From positions 930,001-994,000 of the forward strand of contig CAWKMN010000003.1 in NCBI GenBank assembly GCA_963850765.1: 64,000 bases of DNA. Direction: 5' to 3'. Under the pieces are notes generated by a model that was not told the DNA's origin, did not search any database, and was given only the letters and a program-made list of their open reading frames with translations. The DNA is from CAWKMN01 sp963850765 (lineage in GTDB: Bacteria > Chloroflexota > Anaerolineae > Aggregatilineales > Aggregatilineaceae). Below, piece after piece: positions 46,759-56,196 of this stretch. Within the stretch, counting starts at the first letter, position 1. Each line of letters opens with the position of its first letter. Both the position numbers and the translations under genes were made by a program.

Positions 46759-48633
46759 TCACGCCGGCGCGGGGTAGACGGGCAGGGTCACGGTGAATGT
46801 GCTGCCCTTCCCCGCGGTGCTTTCGGCGCTGAATGTGCCGTTCATCAGCATAACGAGATTCTGCGTGATCGCCAGCCCTAACCCCGTGCCGGGCTGTGTG
46901 ATCACGTGTTCGTTATCCGCCCGCCAGAATTTCGTCCCGAGCTTGCGTACCTGCTCGGGAGTCATGCCCACCCCGGTATCGCTTACCTTGATGCAGACCT
47001 GATTGCCGTCCCGCGCCGCCCGCAGCGTGATCGTGCCGCCATCCGGGGTGTATTTGGCAGCATTGCTCAGCAGGTTGATGAACACCTGGACCACGCGACG
47101 GCGATCCCCGCGCACCGTGGGCAGATCGGCGTCGATCTGCTCGACAAACTGGTGCCGGCGTTCTTCGATCTGCCGCAGCACATTATCGCGGGCTTCGGCA
47201 AACACCGACCGCAAATTAACCTCACCCAGTTCGATGGCAAGCTGCTCGCTCTCGATCCGGCTGATGTCGGTCAGGTCGCTGACCAGCGCCATCATGCGGG
47301 CCACGTTGTTCTGAATCGTGTCGAGGAACTTGGTTTGCTGCTCGTTGACCGTGCCAACCACTGGCAGCAGTTCCGCATACCCGCTGATGCTCGTCATCGG
47401 CACTTTCAGTTCGTGCGCGACCAGGCTGACAAACTCCGACTTGGCGCGGTTGGTCGACTGCACGGCGTCGTACAGCCGCCCGTTCTCAATGGCAATCGCC
47501 GCGCGATCCGCCAGCCGCGACACGAGTGCCTGGGCATCTTCGTCAAACGCATCGGCGCGCACCGCCGCCAGCGTCACCACACCGATCACGTTGTTCTCGC
47601 GGCGGATGGGCACGCACAGCACCGTTTGCCCCGGTTCAACGCCGGGAGATGTCATTTGGAGAGCGGCTTCTTTGGTTTCAAAGACTTGCCCGATCAGCGG
47701 GTGGGAGAGCGGGAGAGATTCGGTTCCCGAAAATTCATCGGCTTCGCCCCAATGCGCGACCAGCCGCACCGCGTCCAGCTCGGGATCGTACAGTCCCAGG
47801 TTGCCGCTGGTGGCCCTGCACAGCCGCGCCGACCATTCGAGCGTGATCCGCATGGCGTTTTTCATGTCCAGCGTTTCGTTAAGCTGGCGGTCGATCCATT
47901 GCAGCATGGTCAGTTCTTCGACGCGATCCGCCAACGCCTGATCCTTGGCACTGTACAGCCGGGCATTGTCGATCGCCACGGCTGCCTGCGCGGCGAATGC
48001 GTCCAGCAGTTCGAGATCGCGCTCGGAGAAGATCCCCGTGCGGATACGGTTATCAACATAGACCACGCCGATGATATTGCCGCGCGCGCGCAGTGGGGTT
48101 GCCATGATGCTGCGCAGCGCATGCGCCACAATGCTGGCCTGCCCCGCGTAGCGCGGATCGGTCTGCGCGTTGGTCGTGACGACCGGCTCCCCGGTGTTGA
48201 CGACCTGCCGCGTGATGGTGCGGCTGACCGAGAACTCGCTGCTTTCCAGCGTCTCCTGGTCAAAATTGCGCGCTACCCGCACTTGCAGCACGCCATCGTC
48301 ATCCAGCAGCATCAGAAAGCCGCGCTCGGCCTCGGTCAGTTGGATGATGGCGTCCATCACCTGATTCAGCACGGTTTGCAGATCAAGCGACGATCCGATC
48401 ACCCGGCTGACGTCGTACAGCACACCCAGCCGTTTCTGGTGGATCAACTCGCGGTGGCCGGTAGCGATCTCTTCGAGAAGCTGATCCAGCGCCGCCAGCC
48501 GCTCGTCCAGGTAAACGGGATCGACTTTTCGGGCCTGCGCCTGACTGCGCAGCACGGTCAGATTCTGGCGCGCATTGATCAGCGTCAGGTTAAGCTCAGC
48601 GGAAGTGCGCTTGGGATCGTGGGTTATGCTCAT
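46759..48633 (-). CDS. GAF-domain sensor histidine kinase
   Basis: 624 residues, soluble. N-terminal coiled region, a GAF domain (about 65-215, with NVIGVVYVDNRI-type core), a second GAF domain (about 240-385), then a HisKA domain with H in SLVAHELKVPMTSISGY (about 400) and a HATPase domain with NLLSNAAKYTPDGG, VSDTGVGMT and GTGLGLAITQNLVML. It autophosphorylates in response to a ligand or redox signal and passes phosphate to an unknown regulator. Its start overlaps the stop of the endonuclease III gene by 4 bases, so they share a transcript. Confidence 0.9.
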   Translation of the reverse strand: MSITHDPKRTSAELNLTLINARQNLTVLRSQAQARKVDPVYLDERLAALDQLLEEIATGHRELIHQKRLGVLYDVSRVIGSSLDLQTVLNQVMDAIIQLTEAERGFLMLLDDDGVLQVRVARNFDQETLESSEFSVSRTITRQVVNTGEPVVTTNAQTDPRYAGQASIVAHALRSIMATPLRARGNIIGVVYVDNRIRTGIFSERDLELLDAFAAQAAVAIDNARLYSAKDQALADRVEELTMLQWIDRQLNETLDMKNAMRITLEWSARLCRATSGNLGLYDPELDAVRLVAHWGEADEFSGTESLPLSHPLIGQVFETKEAALQMTSPGVEPGQTVLCVPIRRENNVIGVVTLAAVRADAFDEDAQALVSRLADRAAIAIENGRLYDAVQSTNRAKSEFVSLVAHELKVPMTSISGYAELLPVVGTVNEQQTKFLDTIQNNVARMMALVSDLTDISRIESEQLAIELGEVNLRSVFAEARDNVLRQIEERRHQFVEQIDADLPTVRGDRRRVVQVFINLLSNAAKYTPDGGTITLRAARDGNQVCIKVSDTGVGMTPEQVRKLGTKFWRADNEHVITQPGTGLGLAITQNLVMLMNGTFSAESTAGKGSTFTVTLPVYPAPA

Positions 48634-49316
48634 ACACGCCTCTTGGCGGACTGATAATATTCACAGTAGACCGTGAGCGGGCAGCGCTCGCAGGCGGGCC
48701 GCCGCGCATGGCAGATCTCGCGCCCGTGCCGGATGATATTCAGGTGGGCCGCGTAATAGTCATCGGGCGGGATGATAGCCTCAAGCTCCACATGGGCATC
48801 TTCGGCGCTGGTTTTGGCGTCGATCAGCCCCAGGCGTTTGCTCACCCGGTGTACGTGCGTATCGACCGGAAAGGCCGGCTTGTGAAAGGCGAACAGCAAA
48901 ATGATCGCCGCCGTCTTCGGGCCGATGCCTTTGATCTGAGTGAGCCACGCTTTCGCCTCGTCAACGCTCATTTCGGTCAGAAAGTCCAGCGTAATTTCGC
49001 CGCGCGCCGCCGTGATCGTGCGCAGCGCGGCCTGGATACGCGGGCCTTTCTGGTTCGCCAGCCCGGCCGACCGGATGGCGAGAATCACATCCTCCGGGGG
49101 CGCATCGCGCACAGCCTCCCACGAGTCGTAGCGCCGGGTCAGCGAGTCAAAAGCCATATCCCGGTTGGTATCGCTGGTATTCTGGCTCAGAATGGTACTG
49201 ACCAGTTCATCGACCGGCGGCTGGGGCTGCCGCCATGTCGGATAACCATAGGTGTCTTCCAGTATTTCCGCAATCCGGCTGTACTGCCGGCGTCGAAGGG
49301 TGTTGAGATCGCTCAT
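48630..49316 (-). CDS. nth: Endonuclease III-like DNA glycosylase
   Basis: About 228 residues from ATG 49316 (an earlier ATG lies at 49334). The helix-hairpin-helix LTQIKGIGPKTAAIILLFAF contains the catalytic Lys; the catalytic Asp is in FPVDTHVHRVSKRLGL. The 4Fe-4S cluster loop is C-x6-C-x2-C-x5-C near the C-terminus (CHARRPACERCPLTVYC). It excises oxidised pyrimidines or similar bases. Divergence from classic Nth leaves the exact lesion open. Confidence 0.87.
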   Translation of the reverse strand: MSDLNTLRRRQYSRIAEILEDTYGYPTWRQPQPPVDELVSTILSQNTSDTNRDMAFDSLTRRYDSWEAVRDAPPEDVILAIRSAGLANQKGPRIQAALRTITAARGEITLDFLTEMSVDEAKAWLTQIKGIGPKTAAIILLFAFHKPAFPVDTHVHRVSKRLGLIDAKTSAEDAHVELEAIIPPDDYYAAHLNIIRHGREICHARRPACERCPLTVYCEYYQSAKRRV

Positions 49317-49339
49317 GCTGTCCGTGGTGTTCATGCTCC

Positions 49340-50272
49340 CTACAATAACTCATCATACAGCCGGTCCAGGCTCAGATCGCGGGCGACCGTATCGCGCGTC
49401 TTCAGCGTCAGGGATGCCGCCGAGACGCCCAGCCGGACCGCTTCATCCAGCGGCATTTCGTTCAGCAGCCCAAAGATCACGGCCGCCGTCAGTGCATCCC
49501 CCGCCCCGGTCGTATCAACCACGCGCGCACCCAGCGCGGGGATATGCCCGGCGCTGCTGCCGTCGCCATAGGCTAAACCCAGTTCGGCCCGGGTCACGAT
49601 CGCCACTTTGACGCCGCGGCTCACCAGCATTTGAGCGACCTCGACCGCCGCTTCGCCGGTCTGGGGCGGATCCGGCAGGTCGCACAGAGCCGCCGCCTCG
49701 ACGGCATCCGGCGCGACCATGAACAGATCCGGCAGGTGCGGGCGCAGCTTGGCGGCAAGCACCTGCGACGTGGGATCCGCGCACACCGGCACATGGTAAC
49801 GCTGCGCCCAGCGAAAAACCGACGTCAGCGCCTTGGGCGACAGGTTCGCATCCACGACGATCATCGCGGCGTCCGCGAACAGGCTGCGCTGCTGCTGCAA
49901 ATAGGCGGGGGAGATGGCGTCGATAATATCATACTCGCTCACCGATACCGCCAGCCGCCCGGTCGCGTCGAGGATCGCGACATAACTGCCGGTGTTGGTA
50001 TCGGGCAGGCGCAACACCCGGCTGACATCAACTCCGGCCTCGCCGGTATGGGCCAGCAGGCGATCCCCGCTCTGGTCCTGACCCACTGCCGACAGCAGGA
50101 TCGTCGGGACTTCCAGGCGGGCAAGGTTCTCGGCAATGTTGCGAGCCACCCCGCCCACGCTGATCCGCACGGCACCGGCATTGGAGCGTTCCATCTGCAG
50201 CGGCCCGTACGGGCGTGCTTTGATGTCGCTCCCGGCTGCGCCAATGACCACCACAGGCCGGTCAGAATCCAT
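49340..50272 (-). CDS. PfkB-family carbohydrate kinase, possibly pseudouridine kinase
   Basis: 310 residues from ATG 50272 (open frame to 50311). PfkB signatures are GAAGSDIKARPYG at the N-terminus, SVGGVARNIAENLARLE (about 50-66), and the catalytic DTTGAGDALTAAVIFGL near residue 265. The GGVxRNIAENLARL pattern is most like PsuK/YeiC-type kinases. No pseudouridine glycosidase gene lies beside it, so the substrate remains open (ribose, adenosine, pseudouridine or other). It is divergent from the TPR-head cluster. Confidence 0.8.
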   Translation of the reverse strand: MDSDRPVVVIGAAGSDIKARPYGPLQMERSNAGAVRISVGGVARNIAENLARLEVPTILLSAVGQDQSGDRLLAHTGEAGVDVSRVLRLPDTNTGSYVAILDATGRLAVSVSEYDIIDAISPAYLQQQRSLFADAAMIVVDANLSPKALTSVFRWAQRYHVPVCADPTSQVLAAKLRPHLPDLFMVAPDAVEAAALCDLPDPPQTGEAAVEVAQMLVSRGVKVAIVTRAELGLAYGDGSSAGHIPALGARVVDTTGAGDALTAAVIFGLLNEMPLDEAVRLGVSAASLTLKTRDTVARDLSLDRLYDELL

Positions 50273-50478
50273 TCGTCGCCCCAATCTGATGAACCGAGCA
50301 CTCACCCCCATTGTGCATCAGGTACGGCCAGACGTCAACGCGAGCGCCGAGATGGCAGGCGGGCCCAGACAGGTAGTATAAGAGTAACTTGTCAGGAAGG
50401 GCGCAAACGACTATAAAAGTATCCATCAACTGGCAGCAGCGTTTTGGGCCGTTGTTAGCTCCCAGGGAGGGCCTACCG

Positions 50479-50850
50479 ATGACAATCGGAACAAATAACC
50501 CCAATACCCCCAATCTCGAACAGCTTTTGCAGCTTGGCATCCAGACCGCCCGGAAGGGCAACATGGGCAGCGCGCGCGTCATTTTCCAGCAAATTCTGGA
50601 TACCGACAAAACCAACGAGCGGGCGTGGCTCTGGATGGCCGCGATTGCCGACACGTCGGAGGATCGCCTGCGCTATCTTAACGCCGTGCTGCGCATCAAT
50701 CCTCATAATTCCACCGCGCTGCGCGAACTGGAGAAGATGAAACGCAAGCAGGTATCGAGCAACACGTTGGTTATTCGCTATGGTCTGGTCGGTCTTTTGG
50801 CGCTGCTCTTTTTGATTTTCATCGCCATGGTCGTGATCGCCGCCATCTAG
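50479..50850 (+). CDS. Small TPR-head membrane protein (paralogue 1 of 4)
   Basis: 123 residues; AGGGAGG precedes ATG 50479. Residues about 13-88 form a two-TPR head (LLQLGIQTARKGNMGSARVIFQQILDTDKTNERAWLWMAAIADTSEDRLRYLNAVLRINPHNSTALREL), followed by one membrane helix at about 98-121 at the very C-terminus. The same head opens the proteins at 50889, 52459 and 54290. The head must be cytoplasmic if the tail anchor is standard. No known function; protein-contact role inferred. Confidence 0.7.
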   Translation: MTIGTNNPNTPNLEQLLQLGIQTARKGNMGSARVIFQQILDTDKTNERAWLWMAAIADTSEDRLRYLNAVLRINPHNSTALRELEKMKRKQVSSNTLVIRYGLVGLLALLFLIFIAMVVIAAI

Positions 50851-50888
50851 CCTATTCTTTTTTTGCCACCATTCAGGATAAACTGGCC

Positions 50889-52430
50889 TTGGATAACGAA
50901 GAGATTCAACAACTTCTTAAGACGGGAATAGAGGCGGCGCAAAGCGGCAACCGGATCATCGCGCGCCACATTTTGGAGCAGGTTGTCTCTAAAGACCCGA
51001 TCAACGAAATGGGCTGGCTGTGGCTGGCATCGGTGGTCGATACGGTGGAGGAACGCCGCGAGAGCCTGCAAAAAGTGCTCTCGATCAACCCCAACAATGA
51101 GCGCGCCCGGCAGGCACTCAGCAAACTCCCGCGCCCGGAGCTGCCCGAAGTGCGCGGCACCGAGTCCACCACCCCGGCCGGACGGCTGGGTCGCGCGCCC
51201 ACGGCTGCACCTTCGCGCCTCACGCCCCCGCCCGCGCAGATCGACCGTCCAATATTCGTGCCCAAGCCGCCCCGCCGCCGCCGTCGCGTCGCCGCTCCCA
51301 TGATCGCCCTGCTGGCCTTCCTGGCGGTGGGCATGATCGGGCTGGGACTGGCCCTGTTCTGGACCGAGCGTGACGACGAGGAAAAGCAGACGCCAACCCC
51401 AACCGAGGTCGCCGCCGCGGTGGTCGCGACGCCCACCCGCACGGTGTTGGTCACGCCGGGTCCGTCCCCAACGCCGCACCCGCTCGAAACGTTGGGACCC
51501 ACCTGGACGCCATCCAACACACCTACCCCCACCGAGACACCGCTGCCCACGGCGACGCCGCTGCCCCTGACCACCTATACGCTGCTGACAGCCGGCCAGC
51601 GGGGAGGACAGGAGGCCTGGGCGCTTTACACCCTGCGCGCCGATGGATCGGACGAACAGGCGCTGACGCTTACACCCGGATCGGAGATCAGCGACGTGAC
51701 GCTGCTGAAGATCTATGATCCCGCGTATTCCCCCGATGGAAGCCAGATCGTATTTTCGGCGCGTCTCAGCGAAGCGGGCGGGGACGAATACGAAGATCTG
51801 TTCATCACCGCGAGTGATGGCGGCGAGATACAGCGCATCACCAATCTGTTCGCCAGTCACGTCGAGGGGGCGTCGTGGTCACCCGATGGCACGCAGCTTG
51901 TTTTCGCATCCGACTCGGATGGGGATTACGATCTTTATGTCATGCCGGCAGACGGCGGCTCGCCGAGCCCGCTCACCAATAATGAAGCGGAAGACCGCTA
52001 CCCGGCATGGTCGCCGGATGGCGCGTGGATCGCCTATGCATCCGACGCGACCGGCCCCGGCACGCTGGAAGTCTGGCGCATGGACCCAGAGGGCCAGCAG
52101 GTCAAACAGCTTACCGACAACCAGAACAGCAGTCTCGCCCCGGCCTGGTCACCCGACAGCCAGTCGATCGTCTTTGTGTCGAACCGCCGCGCCCATTACG
52201 ACCTGTATATTATGACGGCGAACGGTGATGGCGAGCGCGCGCTGCTGGTCCGCGATGTCGAGGCGGATGAGTACGGGCCGGCATGGTCCCCGGATGGCAC
52301 GTGGATCGCCTTTAGCTCGAACCGTGAGAGCGCGGTATTCGATCTGTTCCTGATCCGCCCCGATGGTTCGGACATACAGCGGATCACGACGCGCGACGGC
52401 GATTCGCGCGATGTGGTGTGGAAGCCATAA
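50889..52430 (+). CDS. TPR head - membrane helix - TolB-like beta-propeller (paralogue 2)
   Basis: 513 residues from TTG 50889. TPR head (about 3-78, with WLWLASVVDTVEERRESLQKVLSINPNNERARQAL), a basic Pro-rich stretch, a membrane helix (about 138-158), a Thr/Pro-rich linker to about 225, and a six-bladed TolB/PD40-type propeller. The repeated blade motif is WSPDGTxLVFASDSDGDYDLYVM, seen five or six times. The layout places the head in the cytoplasm and the propeller outside, so it may pass an external binding event inward (inference). Spacing from the previous gene is 38 bases. Confidence 0.8.
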   Translation: MDNEEIQQLLKTGIEAAQSGNRIIARHILEQVVSKDPINEMGWLWLASVVDTVEERRESLQKVLSINPNNERARQALSKLPRPELPEVRGTESTTPAGRLGRAPTAAPSRLTPPPAQIDRPIFVPKPPRRRRRVAAPMIALLAFLAVGMIGLGLALFWTERDDEEKQTPTPTEVAAAVVATPTRTVLVTPGPSPTPHPLETLGPTWTPSNTPTPTETPLPTATPLPLTTYTLLTAGQRGGQEAWALYTLRADGSDEQALTLTPGSEISDVTLLKIYDPAYSPDGSQIVFSARLSEAGGDEYEDLFITASDGGEIQRITNLFASHVEGASWSPDGTQLVFASDSDGDYDLYVMPADGGSPSPLTNNEAEDRYPAWSPDGAWIAYASDATGPGTLEVWRMDPEGQQVKQLTDNQNSSLAPAWSPDSQSIVFVSNRRAHYDLYIMTANGDGERALLVRDVEADEYGPAWSPDGTWIAFSSNRESAVFDLFLIRPDGSDIQRITTRDGDSRDVVWKP

Positions 52431-52458
52431 CCTTTCGCGTCCTGGGGGGACCAACCAC

Positions 52459-53951
52459 ATGAGCCGGATGGACTCCGATCTGCCCATCGAGGAGCTGCTC
52501 AAACGCGGTCAGGAGGCGGTTCGCGCCGGGGATAAAACGGCGGGCCGCGCCCTGCTGGAAAAAGTCGTCACCAAGGACCAGAACAGCGAGCTTGGCTGGT
52601 TCTGGCTGGCGGCTGCCGTGAGCGATCTCAACGAAAAACGGACCTGCCTGGGCAACGTGCTGGTCATCAATCCGAACAACGAGCGGGCGCGCAACCTGCT
52701 CAACCAGATCAACGAGATGCAGCCTCTCGCGCCGGCCCCTGAGGCGAAAGCAGCACCGGCCAGCGGCGGCAACCGTGCGATAGTCTGGGTGGCGGGAGTG
52801 GCGGCGCTGCTTCTCGTGATTGCGGCAGCCGCTTTACTGCTGCGCGGCGGTGATGATGGGGATCAACAGCCCACATCTGGGCCGGGCGAAGGCGTCAGCG
52901 CGCGGATCACGCCCGCCGCCGCCGTGCAGGATACCCGCCCGACCAACACCCTGCCGCCTGGTGTGACCTTAACACCCAGCCGCACGCCCTCCCCCCGCCG
53001 CCCACCTGGACGCCCAGGCCATCGAATACGCCCAAGAGCAATATTCTGGCGACCGTGTTCCCGCCGCCGCCCGCCAACCTGCCCGGACAGATCATCATGC
53101 GCTCTGGACAGTTCCTCGGCGATCCCGACAACCAGTCGATTGTGCTGATCAAACCCGACGGCAGCACCCAGCGCAATCTGACGCCGGATAACTCGCGCGG
53201 ACACACGCCCGTTCTGTCACCCGACAGCACGCTGTTCGCTTTTATGAAGGATTCGCCGAGCGTCGGCCAGTTCATCTTGCAGATCGACAATTTGCAGAAC
53301 ACCGCGCCAGTCTCGGGCGGTCTGTATTGGGGCACGGCCAACCCGCTCTTCAACGTCGATACCCCCGCGTGGTCGCCGGACGGTGGGTGGATCGCCTTTG
53401 TCGCGCAGGGCGGCGGATCGGCCAGCATGGATCTCTACCGGGTATCGGTAGCCAGCCCCGGCAGCGCCGATGCGCTCCAGCGCCTGACGACCGATAACGC
53501 CGCGGAAAGCTGGCCGGCGTGGTCGCCGGATTCGCAGCAGATCGTCTTCGTCTCCGATCGCTCGCAGGCTGGGCTGGACGGCGCGACCGAACTCCAGCTT
53601 TACGACGCCGCCAATGGGCAGATCACCAACCTGACCACCAACGGGGCCGCGCTGATCGAGAGCGCGCCGGACTGGTCGCCGGACGGGCAGCGGATTGTGT
53701 TCGATGCGCTGGAAGCCGGCGGCAGCCAACGCGATATTTACTGGATGACGGTCGGAGGCACGCCGGAAAAGCTGATCGAATCCGACGCCGATGACGTCCA
53801 GCCGCGCTTTTCGCCCGACGGCCGTTATATCGTCTTCTCGTCAGATCGTTCGGGCAACTGGGATGTGTATGTGTACGAAATCGCTACCCGCACATATTAT
53901 CAGGTGACGACCTCGACTGGCATTGACGTCGCCAACGATTGGGGCCGGTGA
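52459..53951 (+). CDS. TPR head - membrane helix - beta-propeller (paralogue 3), frameshifted
   Basis: ATG 52459. TPR head (IEELLKRGQEAVRAGDKTAGRALLEKVV...WFWLAAAVSDLNEKRTCLGNVLVINPNNERARNLL), membrane helix at about 110-130, Thr/Pro linker, then a propeller with the PD40 motif WSPDGGWIAFV repeated. The frame breaks at about 52990 inside a run of six C: one added C restores TPSPPPPTWTPRPSNTPKSNILATVFPPPPANLPGQ and the propeller to 53951. Joined length is about 497 residues. Same layout as the gene before it, hence a duplication. Confidence 0.78.
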
Positions 53952-54289
53952 GTCGTTTTGGCGAGCATAACAAGGCCCGGCGTAAAGGGTTGATAGCACG
54001 CACCGCACAGTTTACCTCACCCCGTCGACCTTCGGTCGGCATCCCCTCTCCACACGCGGAGAGGGGACTTTGTTGCGCGCTTTGGAGCATATTCACCGTT
54101 TCAACCGATCCGCCGAAGGGCCGGAGCAGATCCTCTCGGCGGATATTTTTTGCGCGCCGACACGTTCTAACGCTTGCCATAGGTATTTCAAACAATTTCC
54201 TACCAATTCCAGACCCAGCCCCCACCAAAACCGTGGTAGAATTTAAGTCATAACCTAAGCGATAAATCAGGTATCATGGTGGGGATAGA
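53952..54289. other. Intergenic region with one dispersed repeat
   Basis: 338 bases. It holds the repeat at 54015-54070; the rest shows no gene. AT-rich sequence (about 54160-54260) before ATG 54290 may carry a promoter, but no strong boxes are seen. Confidence 0.5.
54015..54070. repeat. Dispersed palindromic repeat, copy 7 (half element)
   Basis: CCTCACCCCG, an inserted CGACCTTCGGTCG hairpin, then CCCCTCTCCACACGCGGAGAGGGGA. It lies between paralogues 3 and 4 of the TPR-head cluster. Confidence 0.7.
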
Positions 54290-54700
54290 ATGACTTTTTC
54301 CTCCGATCTGCTGACTGCCCCGAAGGAATTTCTGCTGCTGTTCAAAGCGGGTAAGGAAGCGGCGCGTAAGGGCCACCGGGCGAAAGCGCACGATCTCTTC
54401 CGGCAGGCCGTGGCCGTGGATCCGTATCACGAGATGATCTGGCTGTGGCTCGCGAGTGTGGTCGATTCCGACGATGACAGGCGGGTGTGTTTTGAAAACA
54501 TCCTCGAACTGAACCCATCGAACCAGACCGCCCGCCGCCAGCTTCAGACGCTTGAGCAGAAAGCCCTGGCCGAGATGATGAATCCTGGCCGGCAAAAAAA
54601 AGCGACGGCTCCGCGCTGGCACAAGGTCTTCCGGCTGGTGTTGATGTCTATCGCGGCCGCCGCCATTTTCATCACCGCGTGGTGGGTCCTCATGGCCTGA
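54290..54700 (+). CDS. Small TPR-head membrane protein (paralogue 4 of 4)
   Basis: 136 residues. TPR head at about 12-88 (FLLLFKAGKEAARKGHRAKAHDLFRQAVAVDPYHEMIWLWLASVVDSDDDRRVCFENILELNPSNQTARRQL), a basic stretch (RQKKATAPRWHK), and one C-terminal membrane helix (about 112-134). It has the same two-part layout as the protein at 50479. Terminator follows. Confidence 0.7.
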   Translation: MTFSSDLLTAPKEFLLLFKAGKEAARKGHRAKAHDLFRQAVAVDPYHEMIWLWLASVVDSDDDRRVCFENILELNPSNQTARRQLQTLEQKALAEMMNPGRQKKATAPRWHKVFRLVLMSIAAAAIFITAWWVLMA

Positions 54701-54708
54701 CAGCAAAA

Positions 54709-54741
54709 CAGGGCGCGGTGATCCGCGCCCTGCTGTTTATG
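54709..54741. terminator. Bidirectional hairpin terminator
   Basis: ACAGGGCGCGG, loop TGAT, CCGCGCCCTG, then CTGTTT. On the other strand AAAACAG lies before the stem. It sits between the convergent paralogue 4 and the OmpR-type regulator. Confidence 0.78.
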
Positions 54742-54757
54742 CTCAGAATTGCAGCGG

Positions 54758-55444
54758 TTACTGGTCGGTAAAGCGGTATCCGACGCCGCGTGACGTCATG
54801 ATGTAGGTGGGATGCTGCGGATCGACCTCGACCTTTTGTCGCAGGTAGTGAATATAAAGCTTCAGGCTGTCAATCGCATCGCCGTATTCCGGTCCCCAGG
54901 CTTCTTTGACCAGTTCCGTCCGGGTGATCACCCGGCCCGCGTTGCGCGCCAGCACGCCGAGCAGATTAAATTCCTTCGGCGTCAGGTGTACCGGCTGGCC
55001 GCGAACCTTCACCTCACGGCTGATAAAATTGATGCGAAAGTTCCCGCCATCAAACACCAGTTCTTCCGCCATCGCCGGCTTGGGCACGCGGCGCAGATGC
55101 GCCCGGATGCGCGCCACCAGTTCATCGTTATCATAGGGCTTAACGACATAATCATCCGCGCCCATTTCCAGGCCGCTCACCACGTCGCGCACATCATCTT
55201 TGGCCGTCAGGAAGATAATCGGCACGTCCGAAAGCTCGCGCAGGCGGCGGCAGACTTCCCAACCGTCCATCTCGGGCATCATAATGTCCAGCAGGATCAG
55301 GTCGGGATGGGTGCGGTAGGCTTCACGCAGACCCTCTTCGGCGCGATAGGCACGAACCACTTCATACCCGCGCCGTTCCAGAAGCATCGCGATCAATTGT
55401 ACGGTGAGTTCTTCATCGTCAATGACCAGGATTTGTTCGGCCAT
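54758..55444 (-). CDS. OmpR/PhoB-family response regulator
   Basis: 228 residues. Receiver domain with the acidic pair D9-D10, phospho-acceptor D53 (LILLDIMMPEMDGWE), Thr in FLTAKDD and Lys in YVVKPYDNDEL. A winged-helix DNA-binding domain (about 130-228) ends in RTELVKEAWGPEYGDAIDSLKLYIHYLRQKVEVDPQHPTYIMTSRGVGYRF. It binds DNA as a phosphorylation-controlled activator or repressor. No kinase is adjacent; the GAF kinase at 46759 is one possible partner. It lies downstream of the E2/JAB/E1 operon on the same strand but is separated by 106 bases. Confidence 0.92.
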   Translation of the reverse strand: MAEQILVIDDEELTVQLIAMLLERRGYEVVRAYRAEEGLREAYRTHPDLILLDIMMPEMDGWEVCRRLRELSDVPIIFLTAKDDVRDVVSGLEMGADDYVVKPYDNDELVARIRAHLRRVPKPAMAEELVFDGGNFRINFISREVKVRGQPVHLTPKEFNLLGVLARNAGRVITRTELVKEAWGPEYGDAIDSLKLYIHYLRQKVEVDPQHPTYIMTSRGVGYRFTDQ

Positions 55445-55550
55445 TTAGCATCTTCCCCTGCTAACAATCCCTAATCCGGCTGTGACTGGTATGATTGTGT
55501 TAGTTTATCAAAACTGTATCACGTCGGCGTCACAAATGCAAACCTGCCGC

Positions 55551-56193
55551 TCAATCCTCCGGCTGATCCAGGACGTACCGAAGCCGCTGCTCCAGTTCGC
55601 CCAGGATGATCGCGGTGGCTCCCCAGACCTTACGCTCATGCACACCATACCAGGGCACGCGGACGATTTGGCCGTTCCGCTCCCAGTCTTCAACGACCTT
55701 GTGCGAGTCGTCCAGAAATCCACGCCAGAGGGCATTCCAGCACTTCGACCACTTCGGACGGATCGGGCATCCATGCCGGGTAATGTGGGATATAACCCAC
55801 CGTCGGGCGGACCTCAAAATCGCTCGGCGGGATATACAGGCAGGTCAGGCTGCCCAGGATCTCGACCGGCTCGTGGATACCGAGTTCCTCCTGTGCTTCA
55901 CGCAGCGCCGCCTGGACGGGAGTCTCGCCCGGTTCCTGCGAGCCGCCGGGCAAACTGATCTGCCCGCTGTGGACATCATGCGGATTCAGGGTGCGCTGTA
56001 TGAGGGCAAACGCCAGCCCGTCATCGGCCGGATAGAGCAGCACCAGCACGCCGGCCTGGCGGGCCTCGCCAGTTCGGGACCGGCTGCGGCGCAGCGATCG
56101 CGGCTGGGGCGACATGCGACGCTGGGCCGCCAGAGAATCGAACCCTTCCAGCGCCAGCGCCGTCCGCACCTGTTCCACCGTGATCGGTGTCAT
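55551..56193 (-). CDS. CoA-type Nudix hydrolase, frameshifted
   Basis: The Nudix box (about 84-106: G-SQEPGETPVQAALREAQEELG-I) is intact, preceded by ALIQRTLNPHDVHSGQISLPGG, the NuCoA signature of the NudL/YeaB coenzyme A pyrophosphatase group. The frame breaks at about 55733: one frame ends VLECPLAW and the other continues RGFLDDSHKVVEDWERNGQIVRVPWYGVHERKVWGATAIILGELEQRL to 55551. One indel restores about 213 residues. It starts 4 bases after the 105-residue gene, at the end of the E2-JAB-E1 operon. Confidence 0.85.
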
Positions 56194-56196
56194 ACG

